Positions 34,661 through 45,817 of a DNA stretch of 64,000 bases are shown piece by piece. A program made the position numbers and the translations under genes. The stretch's first letter is position 1; each line of letters opens with the position of its first letter. The stretch is from Pelodera strongyloides (taxonomy: Eukaryota > Nematoda > Chromadorea > Rhabditida > Rhabditidae): the NCBI GenBank assembly GCA_036852015.1, contig JAANDG010000003.1, positions 888,001 to 952,000 on the forward strand, read 5' to 3'. Under the pieces are notes generated by a model, which saw nothing but the letters and a program-made list of their open reading frames with translations, was not told the DNA's origin and searched no databases.

Positions 34661-35203
34661 TGATTAATATTGCGTGTTGTAAATCTGTTTCTTTCTTTTT
34701 TGTAAATTGCCTTTGGCTGATTGTTTTTTGTCGAACTAAAAATTGTGGATAAGTTTCTGTCCGGGAAATAATAGTTATTCAAAAAAACTGTGATTCCTAT
34801 TTTCTTACGTATCTTTTCAAATACCTCTACGACACACTATAGTATTAATACAGTATGCCATGTTCCCCGCTGATACAGTAGTCACAAAAAAAAGCTATTT
34901 GCTTACCTCACCATCGATGTACTTTACTACCTCAGTCAGACGTATTAACATGTTTACCTCCGTTTTACAACTTTAGCTTTGATTTTCACCTTTTTTTTGT
35001 CGAATATTTGCAATACAGATACCCATAGATGTGTGATCCGTGCGCAATTTTTTTGTGGTATAAATTGTCAAATTTTTAGAGAAACTGGCAAATAATTTTT
35101 TTTTCTCGCTGAGAGAGCCCCCACTCCCACTGATATGCATGTTTGTATATTTGTTCCCCGTTGCATCATACCAATTGACCGGTTATGTTATGTAAGTGTA
35201 AAT

Positions 35204-36175
35204 ATAGACTGAGCTTTTGCATACGCAAATTCTAATGTTTGGCGGTAAATGTTCAATTTTTTTTTCAGTAACGGCCTTTGTTCACTCCGCTTCAGTTACA
35301 TTTACATTTTCCGTGTTGTATTGTTCCATATTATATGTGAGTTTTACACCTCACTAAATAAAAGTTTTAATATATTGCGCATTTTATTTTGTGTGCTCGG
35401 GTTGCAGGGGTACGAATTCACTAGAATGAATAATAATAGGACTGTTTCATATGTTTACACTATACCTTTCTAATATTGTTTGTTTATTGGAGGATTTATT
35501 GTGTGGCTGTACCATCAGCATCAGCTCATATTAGAATATATGGTCTTTATGAAAATGTGAAGCGTAAAATGGTGTGATATCGGCACGGAATATTGCAAGG
35601 CATGCACGTCTACGCAAAAAATATAATATGCACACCGTATTCACACCGCATGTGTGTCAACCTTCGGTGTCAAATAGTATTTCTTTCCGTGAGGAGTAGG
35701 GAAAGCTCTATTTTAGCTCCTATTTTGCACCTGTGCACTCTTTCTCTACTCCTAAGGCTCTTAGTCTCCGAAATGTATAGTTGTATAGTGGGGGTTTCTT
35801 CGTTTATAGTAGTGGTGCGTTGTTTACCGTTTGTCGTCGACACTAAACGAATTTTCTCTGCACGTTTTCATCAACATCATCAACAACAACAACAACAACA
35901 ACAACAAAAACCACTATTTCTATTTTAGACATTATTCATATATTCTCCAACATATATGCAATATAGTAGCCCGGGGTTCAACGATAAACAAGACAACACA
36001 GCCCCAAGTGTATAGTGAATGCTACTATACAACTCGGGCGTTAGAAGAAAACAACATAGACACGTATTTCGAACACTTCCCCTTGCAAACAATTATTGTT
36101 TACGGGAAGGGGAACTGAATTCAGAAAACGGAAAATTGAACGAATAAAAGATGAAGTCAGGGGTTGAAACGGTGA
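35204..36175 (+). repeat. Direct duplication, unit 1
   Basis: Shared with 37020-37945 at an offset of about 1.8 kb. Anchors: AATGTTTGGCGGTA (35234/37046), TTAGTCTCCGAAATGTATAG (35761/37542), GTCGTCGACACTAAACGAAT, a (CAA)n run, and AACAATTATTGTTTACGGGA. Open frames are not conserved between units, so it is probably non-coding. It contains AATAAA near 35357. Confidence 0.75.
35878..35909 (+). repeat. (CAA)n microsatellite
   Basis: About ten CAA units in duplication unit 1; the copy at 37660-37683 has fewer. Confidence 0.85.
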
Positions 36176-36627
36176 TCATATTAAAACACTTATGAGAAAC
36201 AGCTACTAATAACTAAAACGCTGAAGTTATGCTTCAGAGTCATTGTGTTGTTGTTTCCCATCATTTATGTTTCGAGTGACATTTCCCCATGGTGATTTCA
36301 TGATAAAATTGGAAAAAATCAATTATCGTTTTTTTAAACCTGTCTGGTGCATAAATGAGTCATATTTGCTACTAACAATAAGGCGGTTAAAACTTGCAGA
36401 AAATGGTTTACGAAAATGATTTACCTATTACACTAGCCAGCAAAAACCTTTGAGAGACCAAAACTCATTTTCAACAAAATTTTTAGGTACAAATTAGTTT
36501 TCTAAAATCTAGTTTTATATGTATTCCAACACGTGGCATCGAAGATTTCAACATGGGTCATCATCGATGAGCCTACTTTTGCCCTTGTAAGTGTGAGCTT
36601 TGCAAGAAAATACCCAGTTTGTATATG

Positions 36628-36668
36628 AAAGGTAGGCTCTTCGAGGATTGTATATGAAAGGTAGGCGT
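36628..36668 (+). repeat. Short tandem repeat
   Basis: GTATATGAAAGGTAGGC occurs twice about 27 bp apart. Confidence 0.6.
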
Positions 36669-37019
36669 GACGTGCCCTCAGGATCAGTCTTGCGAGGAAG
36701 TTATTATGCTGGAGGATCCGCAGATTATGTCACGTGAAACGCATTGCATTAAAGGTAATGGTTGTCAGTTCTACGAATGACCTGACCAGCCCATCGTTGT
36801 TTCGAGCTGTACATCCTATCAATTATATCATCTACGCTGGACGTTTCCCGAAGTAGGACGTTTGACTGTTTGACATACGATCACTGAGGCGTTCTATTGC
36901 ACCCCGTGTGGCCAGCAAGGATTCTTCATCCTTCTTTTTCGTGCAACAGGTTTCAGAATTCAGAAGTATATTTCACTGCAGGAAGACATGTGTTAAACAC
37001 CTTGGCTTGTAAATATGAT

Positions 37020-37945
37020 CGAAAGCTTTTGCATGAGTAAATTTTAATGTTTGGCGGTACATATTCAATTTTCTCCAGTAAACTGGTTTCTTTAGTTCGA
37101 TTCAGTTACATTTTCATGCTACATTGTTTCATTATATGTGTGATTTCTTACTTCATTAAAATAAATGTATTAAACTAAGGAGAATTTTATTTTTGTGTTT
37201 TGCAGCTGTATGCGTTCAACAACATAAATAATAATCACGTTGGAGAATAATATTACTAGACATGAGACATGAGCTTTCCGTTTACTATGTGGTTCACCGA
37301 ATAGCTAACAGGCGTCGTTTTTATGGGCTGTGCGACTAAATATATTGTAGTGTAAAATTTCAGTCATTCCAGTGCGCAAATGGCAAAAGCGCAGCCCAAG
37401 TCTGTGTCAGCCAAGGAATTTGCTGCGCATATGCTATTCACTGCGCATGTACTCTACTTTCCTCGGTTTGCAGCTAATATTTTCGCTCTCTTTTAGTACC
37501 AATTTAACACCGATCCGTCTCTTTCTCTACTCCTAAGGCTATTAGTCTCCGAAATGTATAGTTGTATAGTGAGGTTTCTTCGTTTCTAGTAGTGGTGCGT
37601 TGTTTACCGTTTGTCGTCGACACTAAACGAATTTTCTCTGCACGTTTTCATCAACATCATCAACAACAACAACAACAACAAAAACCACTATTTCTATTTT
37701 AGACATTATTCATATATTCTCCAACATATATGCAATATAGTAGCCCTGGGTTCAACGATAAACAAGACAACACAGTTACCAAGTGTATAATGCTACTATA
37801 CAACTCAGGCGTTAGAAGAAAACAACATGGACACGTATTTGGAACACCCACAAGCAAACAATTATTGTTTACGGGAAGGGGAACTGAATTCAGAAAACGG
37901 AAAGGGGAACGGAAGTCAGGGTCAAGGGATGGGACAGTGATCATA
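37020..37945 (+). repeat. Direct duplication, unit 2
   Basis: Second copy of the 35204-36175 unit, with indels including a shorter (CAA)n run and a different middle part. Confidence 0.75.
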
Positions 37946-38703
37946 GAACCAGTTGAAACAGTAACAAAATAGAGTCAATGATAAACAACTACTGATAAAA
38001 CAAGTACATTTTATGTTCGTAATAAATGTTATGCTATGTTACTAATAATAAAACAATGACAATAATAAGTGACTTAAAGGTTGACTGTGAAATATTTGAA
38101 TATTTGAATGTTTATTAAACTCATTGAAAGAGCGCAACGCAGTGATCGTCATGATCTTGAACGCCGTCAGTGTAGAACAGATATCCAGAGAACAATAGCA
38201 AGTTATTGCTCGAGCTTATAAAAACCTAACATAACGAGCGGAATATGAAGCTCCGACGCAACGGTCAAAGTGCTGGGACACATTGTCATACAACAAGCAG
38301 TAGGGATTTTTTAAATATATCTCAGTCAGTCTTGATGAGCAGGTTATTGAGATGGCTGTCCTCTAGACTTGAGGTCTTCTGTAGCTACTATGGAATATCT
38401 TGTATTCAGATTATGTGGATGATTTTTTAACAAATACATGGTCTTCTACGGTTTATTTTTAAATAAACTTTTTGTCAGTTGTTGACGTGGTCAATTCAAA
38501 CTCACAAAGAGCAAAAAAAACGAGGAGACGATCGCTACAAAGTTCTACGTAGAATTCTAAGTTCAAATATACTCCCACAATATTTTCCCGTTTATATTTA
38601 GGAATGATTTCATGTGTGTTATTGTATTTCATTAACTTTGTATGTTTTTTGTGATATGGTCGACAAACTGCGCGTTCACATTTTTCTGTACGTATTATCT
38701 TAC

Positions 38704-38735
38704 CAGACGGCTATCGCCGCCTGAGACGACTTTCA
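38704..38735 (+). repeat. Dispersed repeat, copy 2
   Basis: ACGGCTATCGCCGCCTGAGA; see 19489. Confidence 0.5.
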
Positions 38736-39593
38736 GTGTTTAAGATGCAGGAACAGCGAGCACACTTGTGTGAAACGTTTGCAACGTATCTTGAAAAATC
38801 ATGAACTAAGGTTCGATTTCGCTTGCTCAACACTGGGCTCCGATTCTCCTTTTATGACCTCCTAGATATTCTAATTTTCGTTTCGTTCACACAAACAAAA
38901 GACAAAGTAAACTCTTCTCCTTTATATAATAAGATTATAAATGTTGTACCTCATAATCAGGCTGCTTTCAAAATACGTAACCGTTTATTATTGGAAAGGG
39001 TAATAAATCAAATTTTCTTTCAAGCTGTAGATGAAAAATAGTTACAGTTGTATATTTGTATGTTGGGACGTCATATTAGCTCCTAGTAAAAAAAATACTT
39101 CTCTGTGGAACAGTCATATGCAATATGCTTTAAACTTGGACACTGAATTAAGTCACCCTTGAGGAGGAGCACGTTCTTGGCGCGTGATCTAACGAATACT
39201 ACGCGATATAATGTATAACTTTTTGAGGAAATCTAGCGAAAAGCTGGAATTTTCGTATAGGCCTTTTCGAATCGCACAACACGGGATGCAGTCATCGGCA
39301 CACATTCGCCGTCCTTACCTGTAAATATATTCTTTGAAGGGAATATGCATGTCCTTGTTGAAGGTAGGCTATAAAAATAAACCCCCATTCAGGAAAAAAC
39401 AACGAAATTGTGCAAAAGTTTCCCAAACAACAGAAAATAATTTTCAAACTACACATTTTCCATATTAAAGGTGAATTCTGAGTATATTCCGTATTTACCG
39501 TCCCGGAGAGAAATTTGAACTTCCCCGGAAGTGTGTGAAATTTTTTCTCGCGCATTCGTACAAAATTAAAATAATGTCGATGGTTACGCATAT

Positions 39594-40913
39594 TCAGTCG
39601 CATTTTCCGGCGACGGGGTTGCGCATTTTTAGTATTTGCTGCTCACTTCGGGTTATTTGCGTATTTTGACTGCGTAAATATATATGCAATGGCAACATTC
39701 CGAAAGAAAAAAATTGCAAAGACAACATTCCGAAAGAGCATGAACGGAAAACCCACCACTCTTCGAGCCAAAGTTCCTCAAGCATATCGTGACTAGGTAC
39801 TGTTTTGAGAGTTCCGTCTCTACTTGGACTCAGCCATTTACCATGCGAGTTCTGAAGTGACCATGATCCGCCGCGAACCCGCTTCACCCTCCAATTCTCC
39901 CAGCCCTTGGCTTCGTCCGCCAGGTCAAAGAGACCGTTGGGTTGTGCGCTTAAGTATCGTGTGGGTTGTTGACTTGTCTTGATGACCACCTTGCCATCTT
40001 TGTCTTCGATGATCCAATTCTCCGTTTCCTTTGGCGGTCCAGACACCATAGACATCTTCCCATCGGAGTCGTGCGCACTCAAATACGTTCCGAATCTTGA
40101 TGATTTGATGCGCCGACGACCAGTGGCCACATTTTTCACTTCGACGAACTCACTGAAATTTGTAAATATGTTGATGAAATACAAATTCGAATGTTATCTT
40201 CTGATTGTTCTTGATAAAGACAGACCAAGTTCAACTTTCGGCGCGCTTTATATTTGAAAGGAGGCAAATCTAGCGCTATTTGTAATGCTTTTGGGGTTTA
40301 AAAATAGCGATATGCGGCACAGAAGGGGACTTAAAACCTCCACACATATAACACGACTTAGAATAATGCGACTAATAATAAGAATAAGATATTACTCGAA
40401 TTGACCCCCTCCCTTTTTCAAAAACGTGAAATCAATATAATTATTTATCTAGGCGCTGCCCAAAAAGTATTACATTAAAGTGAGAACTCACCAGTTCTCG
40501 AGCAAAAATTTCTCCCGCGTACCGCAACTGTCTACAGTGGTGACGGACCCGTCTTCCAGTGGACTCAGCCATTTATCGTAACAGCTTTGAAAACACCATG
40601 TCCCGTCGGACTGCTGCGTTTTCTTCCAAGACGCACCTTCGCCGGGTCTTTCCACCAGGTCCACACGGCCATCAGAATGTGCGCTCAAGTATCGAATTGG
40701 CTTATTTGGGTTACCAGTCCTGAAGAACGTGGCGCCGAACCAGTCTTCGACGACCCAACTCTCCGATTCATTGGCTGGGTCAGACACCATATCCACCTTC
40801 CCATCGGATAACTCCGGAAGCGCACGCAAATATGTCCCAAACATTGACGATTTAATGCATCTCCTTTGCATGGTGGCTGTTGGCATATCGTCATCGCTGT
40901 CCATTTTGATCAC
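39594..40913 (-). CDS. Fascin-like beta-trefoil protein, two exons
   Basis: Minus-strand gene. Exon 1 is 40913-40492 with ATG at 40904-40902. Exon 2 is 40152-39594 with TGA at 39596-39594. Exon 1 ends in two bases (AACTG|GTGAGT) and exon 2 starts with one after AATTTCAG, giving 323 aa. Each exon encodes one domain of about 125 residues holding three beta-trefoil-type repeats: GTYLRA, RYLSAHSDGRVDL and KWLSPLEDGSVTT in exon 1; GTYLSAHDSDGK, RYLSAQPNGLFDL and KWLSPSRDGTLKT in exon 2. This is the pattern of fascin-like actin-bundling or carbohydrate-binding folds; the ligand is unknown. Exon 2 reads about 50 residues past the domain with a repeated SFGML motif, or may end at a weak donor near 39757. 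Three relic exons lie upstream. Confidence 0.72.
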
Positions 40914-40930
40914 CTGAACGCGCGAAAAGA
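40905..40930 (-). promoter_or_regulatory. Acceptor and 9-nt leader before fascin-like ATG (candidate SL trans-splice site)
   Basis: On the minus strand, CTCTTTTCGCGCGTTCAG is followed by GTGATCAAA and ATG. Reading in from an upstream exon in the phase used by this family would meet a stop at once (G|TGA). The acceptor therefore heads a new transcript: SL addition or a 5' UTR intron. Confidence 0.4.
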
Positions 40931-41285
40931 GTTGAATATAAATTGAATGTAAATTTTCCACAAGTGACCCTAATCCTAATATCACAAACTTCTCATGAAG
41001 AAACAAATAACATCAAAATTCAAAAATATTATTTATAACAATGTTAGCATAATTACTTGACACAATATTAAGCCATCAAAATTATAGAGTGAAGCTTGTA
41101 CCTACCGACATATAGTAGGATATCATCCATATTTCTTTTTTTCTAATATTTCTCTAGGTTCAATGATCTAATAAACATGTATAAACATGAAAAGGAAAAA
41201 TGAGAGTGGGAAATAAATGAAGAAATTTGGAACTTCCGGCAGCAGTGAGGCTGTATGGCATGCGGAAAGTTTATATAGTCCTTGC

Positions 41286-42330
41286 TCCTGCCCCAACTGT
41301 CTCGGCCTACACATTACTTGCAGCAGGATGAGTTTTGATCTTGAATGTGCTTTCTCTCCAACAACAGTTTTCGATCAACTAGTGTTCCTCTGTGTGATAA
41401 GCGATGTATTAGAAGTCACTCTGTGAGATACGAACGAAACTTCCTTTTTCCTGCCCTAACTGTCTGTGCCTACACTTTCTCCAGCTTATATAGATTGATG
41501 TTGTTGATGTTGGATATCGTGAATGTGTTCTTTTTCCAAAAGTTGTTTTCCTCTTTGAGAAAAGAATTTTCCTGCCCTAACCGACTGTGCACATGTCGTC
41601 CATGTGGATCCTTAGGGAAAAATTGATCTTGAATGTGTTCTGTTTTTCAACATTAATTTCCGCTCTCTGCAATAAGCATTGAGCATGTGCGATAAGCGTT
41701 GTAACATATCCACTGGTGCCTTTTCCAGTAAACAACCAAAAAATACAATTGGTAAGAGATCTTACCAATTGGATGAAAAACCATGTGCCTTGTAGGCCTT
41801 GTTCAATAAACAAACAATATTTTAATGAAGATTAGGATTCAAGATGCAAAAGTTGCTACCTATGACAAACCATTCACAGCGAATAATCATAGTATTGTTC
41901 ACCTTCAACAAGTAATAACCTTTGTCAACTATTGTAGTGTCACCAAATAGGGTTGAGTATGTTTAAAGCAGTATAACGGCCGGTTTTAGAAACGTATACT
42001 GGATGCTGTATTCAGATTTTCTCTATGCAAAATAAATGCGCGATACTGCGTTATTTTTTAGTCTTATTGTATTTGCATACAAAATAAGGGAAGGGAATGA
42101 AGTTGCTCGGCATTCGTTTCAAAAACCGGGCGTTATATCGCTAGTTATTCGTATGTTATGTGTGATAAGCACGAAAATAAAAGTTCCTCTAGGCGAAAAG
42201 AATTTTCCTGGGTGTATTTCCTATGTGCACAATTCGTCCTTGTTGATCTAACAATAAGTTGGTCTTGAATGTGCTCCTTTTCCAAACAGCTGTTTTCATT
42301 CTGTATGATAAATTTTGTAGCATGCTCCCT
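41286..42330 (+). repeat. Degenerate tandem array, interrupted by a MITE
   Basis: Several diverged units share TTCCTGCCCTAACTGTCTGT, TTGATCTTGAATGTGTTCT, TTTTCCAAAAGTTGTTTTC and TTTTCCAGTAAACAA. Unit starts lie near 41286, 41455, 41572 and 42202. A family B MITE (41963-42142) lies inside. Confidence 0.5.
41963..42142. mobile_element. Family B MITE downstream of fascin-like locus
   Basis: TTAAAGCAGTATAACGGCCG at the left, AAAACCGGGCGTTATATCGC at the right, TTTGCATACAAAAT in the centre. Confidence 0.75.
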
Positions 42331-42548
42331 GTTGCCTTGCCCAGTAAACAAACAATATCTGACCAAGATGTAATAAGATAAAGAGTTCTAACCCAACATT
42401 GGTCAATGCGTAAGAACTGAAGGAGATTACTATCCGGTATTCTCTATGTCACAAGTATTTTTATAGTCGGGTCAGGAGGCCACAATCGGTTTTTTTTTAT
42501 AAAAAAAATCTGCTTCATATTGCAAACAACATACGATAGTTCTACCAA

Positions 42549-42600
42549 TTAAAGGGATAGGTTCACCTCGAATTGCACCTTTTGTTATAATTTATGTTGA
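42549..42600. mobile_element. Family F MITE end fragment
   Basis: TTAAAGGGATAGGTTCACCT is a family F tip; no partner end was found nearby. Confidence 0.45.
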
Positions 42601-43043
42601 CAAGTTGACAGTATGACCCATGACGGTCAACATGATAAATTTTGTAGCATGCTATGTTCTACTAGCTGTATGGTTGGACAATTAAATATCCATGTATTGT
42701 ATGCAAATTGTGGTTCTATTCTGTGATCTATTCATACAGACAGTTTGCTGGAAAATTAGTGATAGTGAGTGACAATAATAACGAAATGGCTTATCCGGAC
42801 GAATTTTCATCTCGCTCTTTATGAAGCACACAACGATGTGGACATGCAGTTGTCGGCATAGTTTCAATGCTGTTCACCTGGAAACGTATTTCTGAACCTT
42901 TCCGATCAAAAATTGGAAATAAATGAAAATAAATACTTTGTCTTTGTGAAACATCTACCTCAGACATTAGAGAAAAGTTTCCGCCTCATTGTCAGTAACA
43001 GTGGAAAAATTAAAATATATGAACATTGACGGAAAAACCTCAC

Positions 43044-43432
43044 CACTGTTCAAGAGTAAATTCCTCCGACAGATCGCATTCGTGTTGAGCTTTGACGGAC
43101 CCGTCTCTGACTGCGTTCAGCCACTTGCCATGAGAACTTTTGAACGCATATGGTCCGCCGAGATATTTCCTAACACTCCATTCTCCCGACCCTTGGCTTC
43201 ATCCGTAAGGTCAAAGGGGCCGTTTGGTTGAGCGCTCAAGTATTGTGCGGGTGTCTGACTCGTCTTGATGACGACCGACTTGCCATCCTTGTCGTTTTCG
43301 ATACTCCAATTCTCCGTTTCCTCTGGTGGTCCAGATACCATAGTTAGCTTCTGGTCGCGTGCGCTCACATATGTCCCGTATCTCGTTGATTTGAAGCGTA
43401 GACGACCATTCGCTGGCTCTCGAACGATCTCA
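43044..43432 (-). pseudogene. Fascin-like exon copy with a one-base frameshift
   Basis: Homologous to exon 2 of the intact gene: GTYVSARD, MVSGPPEETENWSIE, QYLSAQPNGPFDLTDEAKG. The frame then breaks near 43176 after KGREN, where the intact gene has a Trp. The rest of the domain (SSHGKWL, RDGSVKAQHECD) continues in the next frame to a proper donor (CAGTG|GTGAGG). It starts after acceptor AATTTAAG in the family's phase. Either a decayed exon or a sequencing deletion. Confidence 0.65.
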
Positions 43433-43528
43433 CTTAAATTTGTAAATGTAATTTTGGTACCAGTAACCATAGGGGCTACGGTTCGCCATATAGCCTAATA
43501 GGCGCAAATACCGTATAGTGCTACAGCG

Positions 43529-43708
43529 TTAAAGCGAAATACTGGCCGGTTTTTGAAACGCATAGTGGACAACTGAATTTCTACGTGGTTGTGCTACTTT
43601 GCTCGAATTTAGCTCGATTTTTATTCTAAGTTATGTTCATTTGCATGAGGCCCATACGAATGCTGAGCAACTCGATGTGTCTCAAAATCTGGCGGTATTT
43701 CGCTTTAA
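43529..43708. mobile_element. TTAA MITE, family A, between fascin-like relics
   Basis: TTAAAGCGAAATACTGGCCG at the left and GGCGGTATTTCGCTTTAA at the right; both TTAA sites intact. It sits between two decayed fascin-like exons. Confidence 0.82.
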
Positions 43709-43853
43709 AGTTTTTAGGGCTCTTCGCGTGCCTTCAATCAAACATCAAACCGTCACAAAACAGAGGGAAAATGAAACACAAAATCTCATTCAAGGAGTAA
43801 AATAGGTAAAGTCCGAAAAGAATTACGTTGAACACTAAAGGCTAAATACTCAC

Positions 43854-44274
43854 CTTTCGCGTACCCAAAAGTACTGCCGAGCGTCGCATTCGTGTGCAGT
43901 TTCGATGGTTCCATCCGTGAGTGGACTCAGCCATTTGCCATGAGCAGCAACTTTTAAACGACCATGACCAATCGCCATTCTTCTGCGGCGTCCATTCCTC
44001 ACAACCCTTGCACAGGTCCGACAAGCCGATCCCCCCCCCCCCTCCGGATCTGCACTCAAGTACCGTTCCGGCGAGGTAAATGTTTTGAAGAGGACCAACG
44101 TGCCACCCCAGTTCGATGGCCCAAATGTCCGATTCAGCTGGTGATCCAGATGCCATATTTACCTTCCCATCGGAGTTGTGTGCGCGCAAATATGTCCCGA
44201 ACTTCGCCGATTGAAGGACTCGACGACCTTTCGGTTGATAGCATAGTGCTTCGCTGCGTAGTACGACGGAATCA
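43854..44274 (-). pseudogene. Fascin-like exon copy with several frameshifts
   Basis: The family pattern is spread over two alternating frames: KFGTYLRAHNSDGKVNMASG, then SPERYLSADPEG in another frame, then DWSWSFKSC, then HGKWLSPLTDGTIETAHECD. At least three frame changes are needed. One is at a run of ten C on the plus strand (about 44032-44041). The splice sites (ATTTAAG acceptor, GAAAG|GTGAGT donor) survive in the family's phase. Confidence 0.62.
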
Positions 44275-44347
44275 CTTAAATGTGTAAATATATTGATGTA
44301 ACGAAAATTCGAATGTTAATATTTTTCACAAGGTGCTCTAATATCCA

Positions 44348-44427
44348 CTAAAAGCCATTTTCGGCGCTGCGACATTTTATTGTAGCGCATAAGGTTTAGT
44401 GCGGGTGGAGGGTATTCACTGTGCTAA
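44348..44427 (+). repeat. Dispersed repeat copy 1
   Basis: CCACTAAAAGCCATTTTCGG, ACATTTTATTGTAGCGCATA and GGTGGAGGGTATTCACTGTG recur at 49821-49904. Confidence 0.65.
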
Positions 44428-44440
44428 TCAGCGACAACAC

Positions 44441-44521
44441 GACGAGTTATATGCTACTTTCTTTTCATCATTTCATTGTGATGCACACCCTTGTGGTGTT
44501 ATTTAATATATAATAAATATC
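44441..44521 (+). mobile_element. LINE 3' end, diverged copy
   Basis: CTTTCTTTTCATCATTTCAT then GATGCACACCCTTGTGGTGT and TTATTTAATATATAATAAAT; same family as 27462 and 51656. Confidence 0.45.
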
Positions 44522-44656
44522 AGAATCAGACCCTTTTTACAAACATCAATCGAGTCGCCCCAAGCAGCAAAGGAAAAAATGAAAAACAAAATAATTCAAG
44601 GAATAAAATATGCTAGCGTTTGATAATACTTGTGTAAAAAAAAAGGTGAAACTCAC

Positions 44657-44716
44657 CAGTTTTGTAGCCAAAAGTGCTCCCGAGGATCGCAATTTTCTAC
44701 CGTTGTGAGGGATCCG
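44657..44716 (-). pseudogene. Truncated 3' end of a fascin-like exon
   Basis: About 60 nt encode GSLTTVENCDPREHFWLQN followed by TG|GTGAGT, matching the last 20 residues and donor of exon 1 of the intact gene. No homologous sequence is seen upstream, so only the exon end remains. Confidence 0.55.
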
Positions 44717-45600
44717 GATGCTGGAACGTGGAATATAATATTGATTTCCTGTGACCCAGTGATCATACCGTTTGAAAACTGAACGATATCGCGCGGCAGC
44801 CGCATAATTGCACGTTCGCGTCTTCAATAAATAGTGGGAGTACCGCGGTACTATTCGCACGAAGGATGGTCATTCCATTCTTCCGTCCAATTCCAGTTCA
44901 TCTATTTAACTAACTGTAACTGAGCCAGACAGTGTATTTCTCGTATACCGAGTGTAGTATGTTAGTCCCACCTTACATGTCTGATCGCGAGCTAATAATT
45001 TTCTCGAGCACAACTAAGTGCTCATGGCTTAGATGTTAGTGTTGTATGTAAAGTGTTTGTAATGGACTAGAATATATATATGTAATGCTGTGTTTTGGAG
45101 TTGTGTGTAAGTTGAATGTAATGGAGTAGAATATATCACATGCAATATACAACTAATTAAAAAAGAAACGAAATAAATATATATATACATTAATAATAGG
45201 AAAAATGTTTAGGAGAGGATTGATTGTTAGATAAAGTGTAGCATGTTCTTTAACATGATAACCCCGTTTCGACCCTGATCGTATATGAGGATTTTGCTGT
45301 AGTTGGGTCTCATCAGTACGATGACCACAGCTTTGAGCGATAGGAAAAAAAAAATGAGAATGCACACAAGAGAGAGAGAGAAAATAACTATGTATAAAGA
45401 AAAATAACAGTTTGGTTGAAGATTGTGTGATTGATTATGTGTATGTTCGATTTTATGTTGAGTGCAATTGTTATTGCAGTTAATTAATTGTTTGGTTTTT
45501 TAATGTTCGAGTACAATTATATTTATATTTGTAGTTTGTAGTGTGATGTGAGATTATGTTATTTGTAGTTTGTAGTGTGGTGTCATATTATGTGTGTTTT

Positions 45601-45629
45601 GGTGTGTGTGTGTGTGTATGTGTGTGTGT

Positions 45630-45664
<35 letters not shown>
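45601..45664 (+). repeat. (TG)n microsatellite
   Basis: TG repeats downstream of the Penelope-like element, which lies on the other strand. Confidence 0.85.
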
Positions 45665-45667
<3 letters not shown>

Positions 45668-45817
45668 TTTGTGTGATGGTGTGTTTGTTATGGGGAGATG
45701 TTATGTGAAGTAATAGTTATGTATTAGTTGGTTAGTTTTTGTAATAATACTTATGTGTTAGTTAATTAGTTAATATGGTTAATAATGTGAAGCATAGTGA
45801 ATAGGTTAAGTTAGATA

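Larger units (their letters stand above)
33851..39593. other. Intergenic region between DM gene and fascin-like gene
   Basis: Holds a family G MITE and the direct duplication listed separately. No open frame with a domain was seen. The 3' UTR of both flanking genes (plus-strand DM, minus-strand fascin-like) must end here. AATAAA near 35357 is one candidate for the DM gene. Confidence 0.5.

Noticed and set aside
40905..41006. Upstream extension of the fascin-like ORF to the Met near 41006
   Set aside because: The extension crosses a strong splice acceptor (40914-40915) and reads through AT-rich intron-like sequence; ATG at 40904 is preferred.
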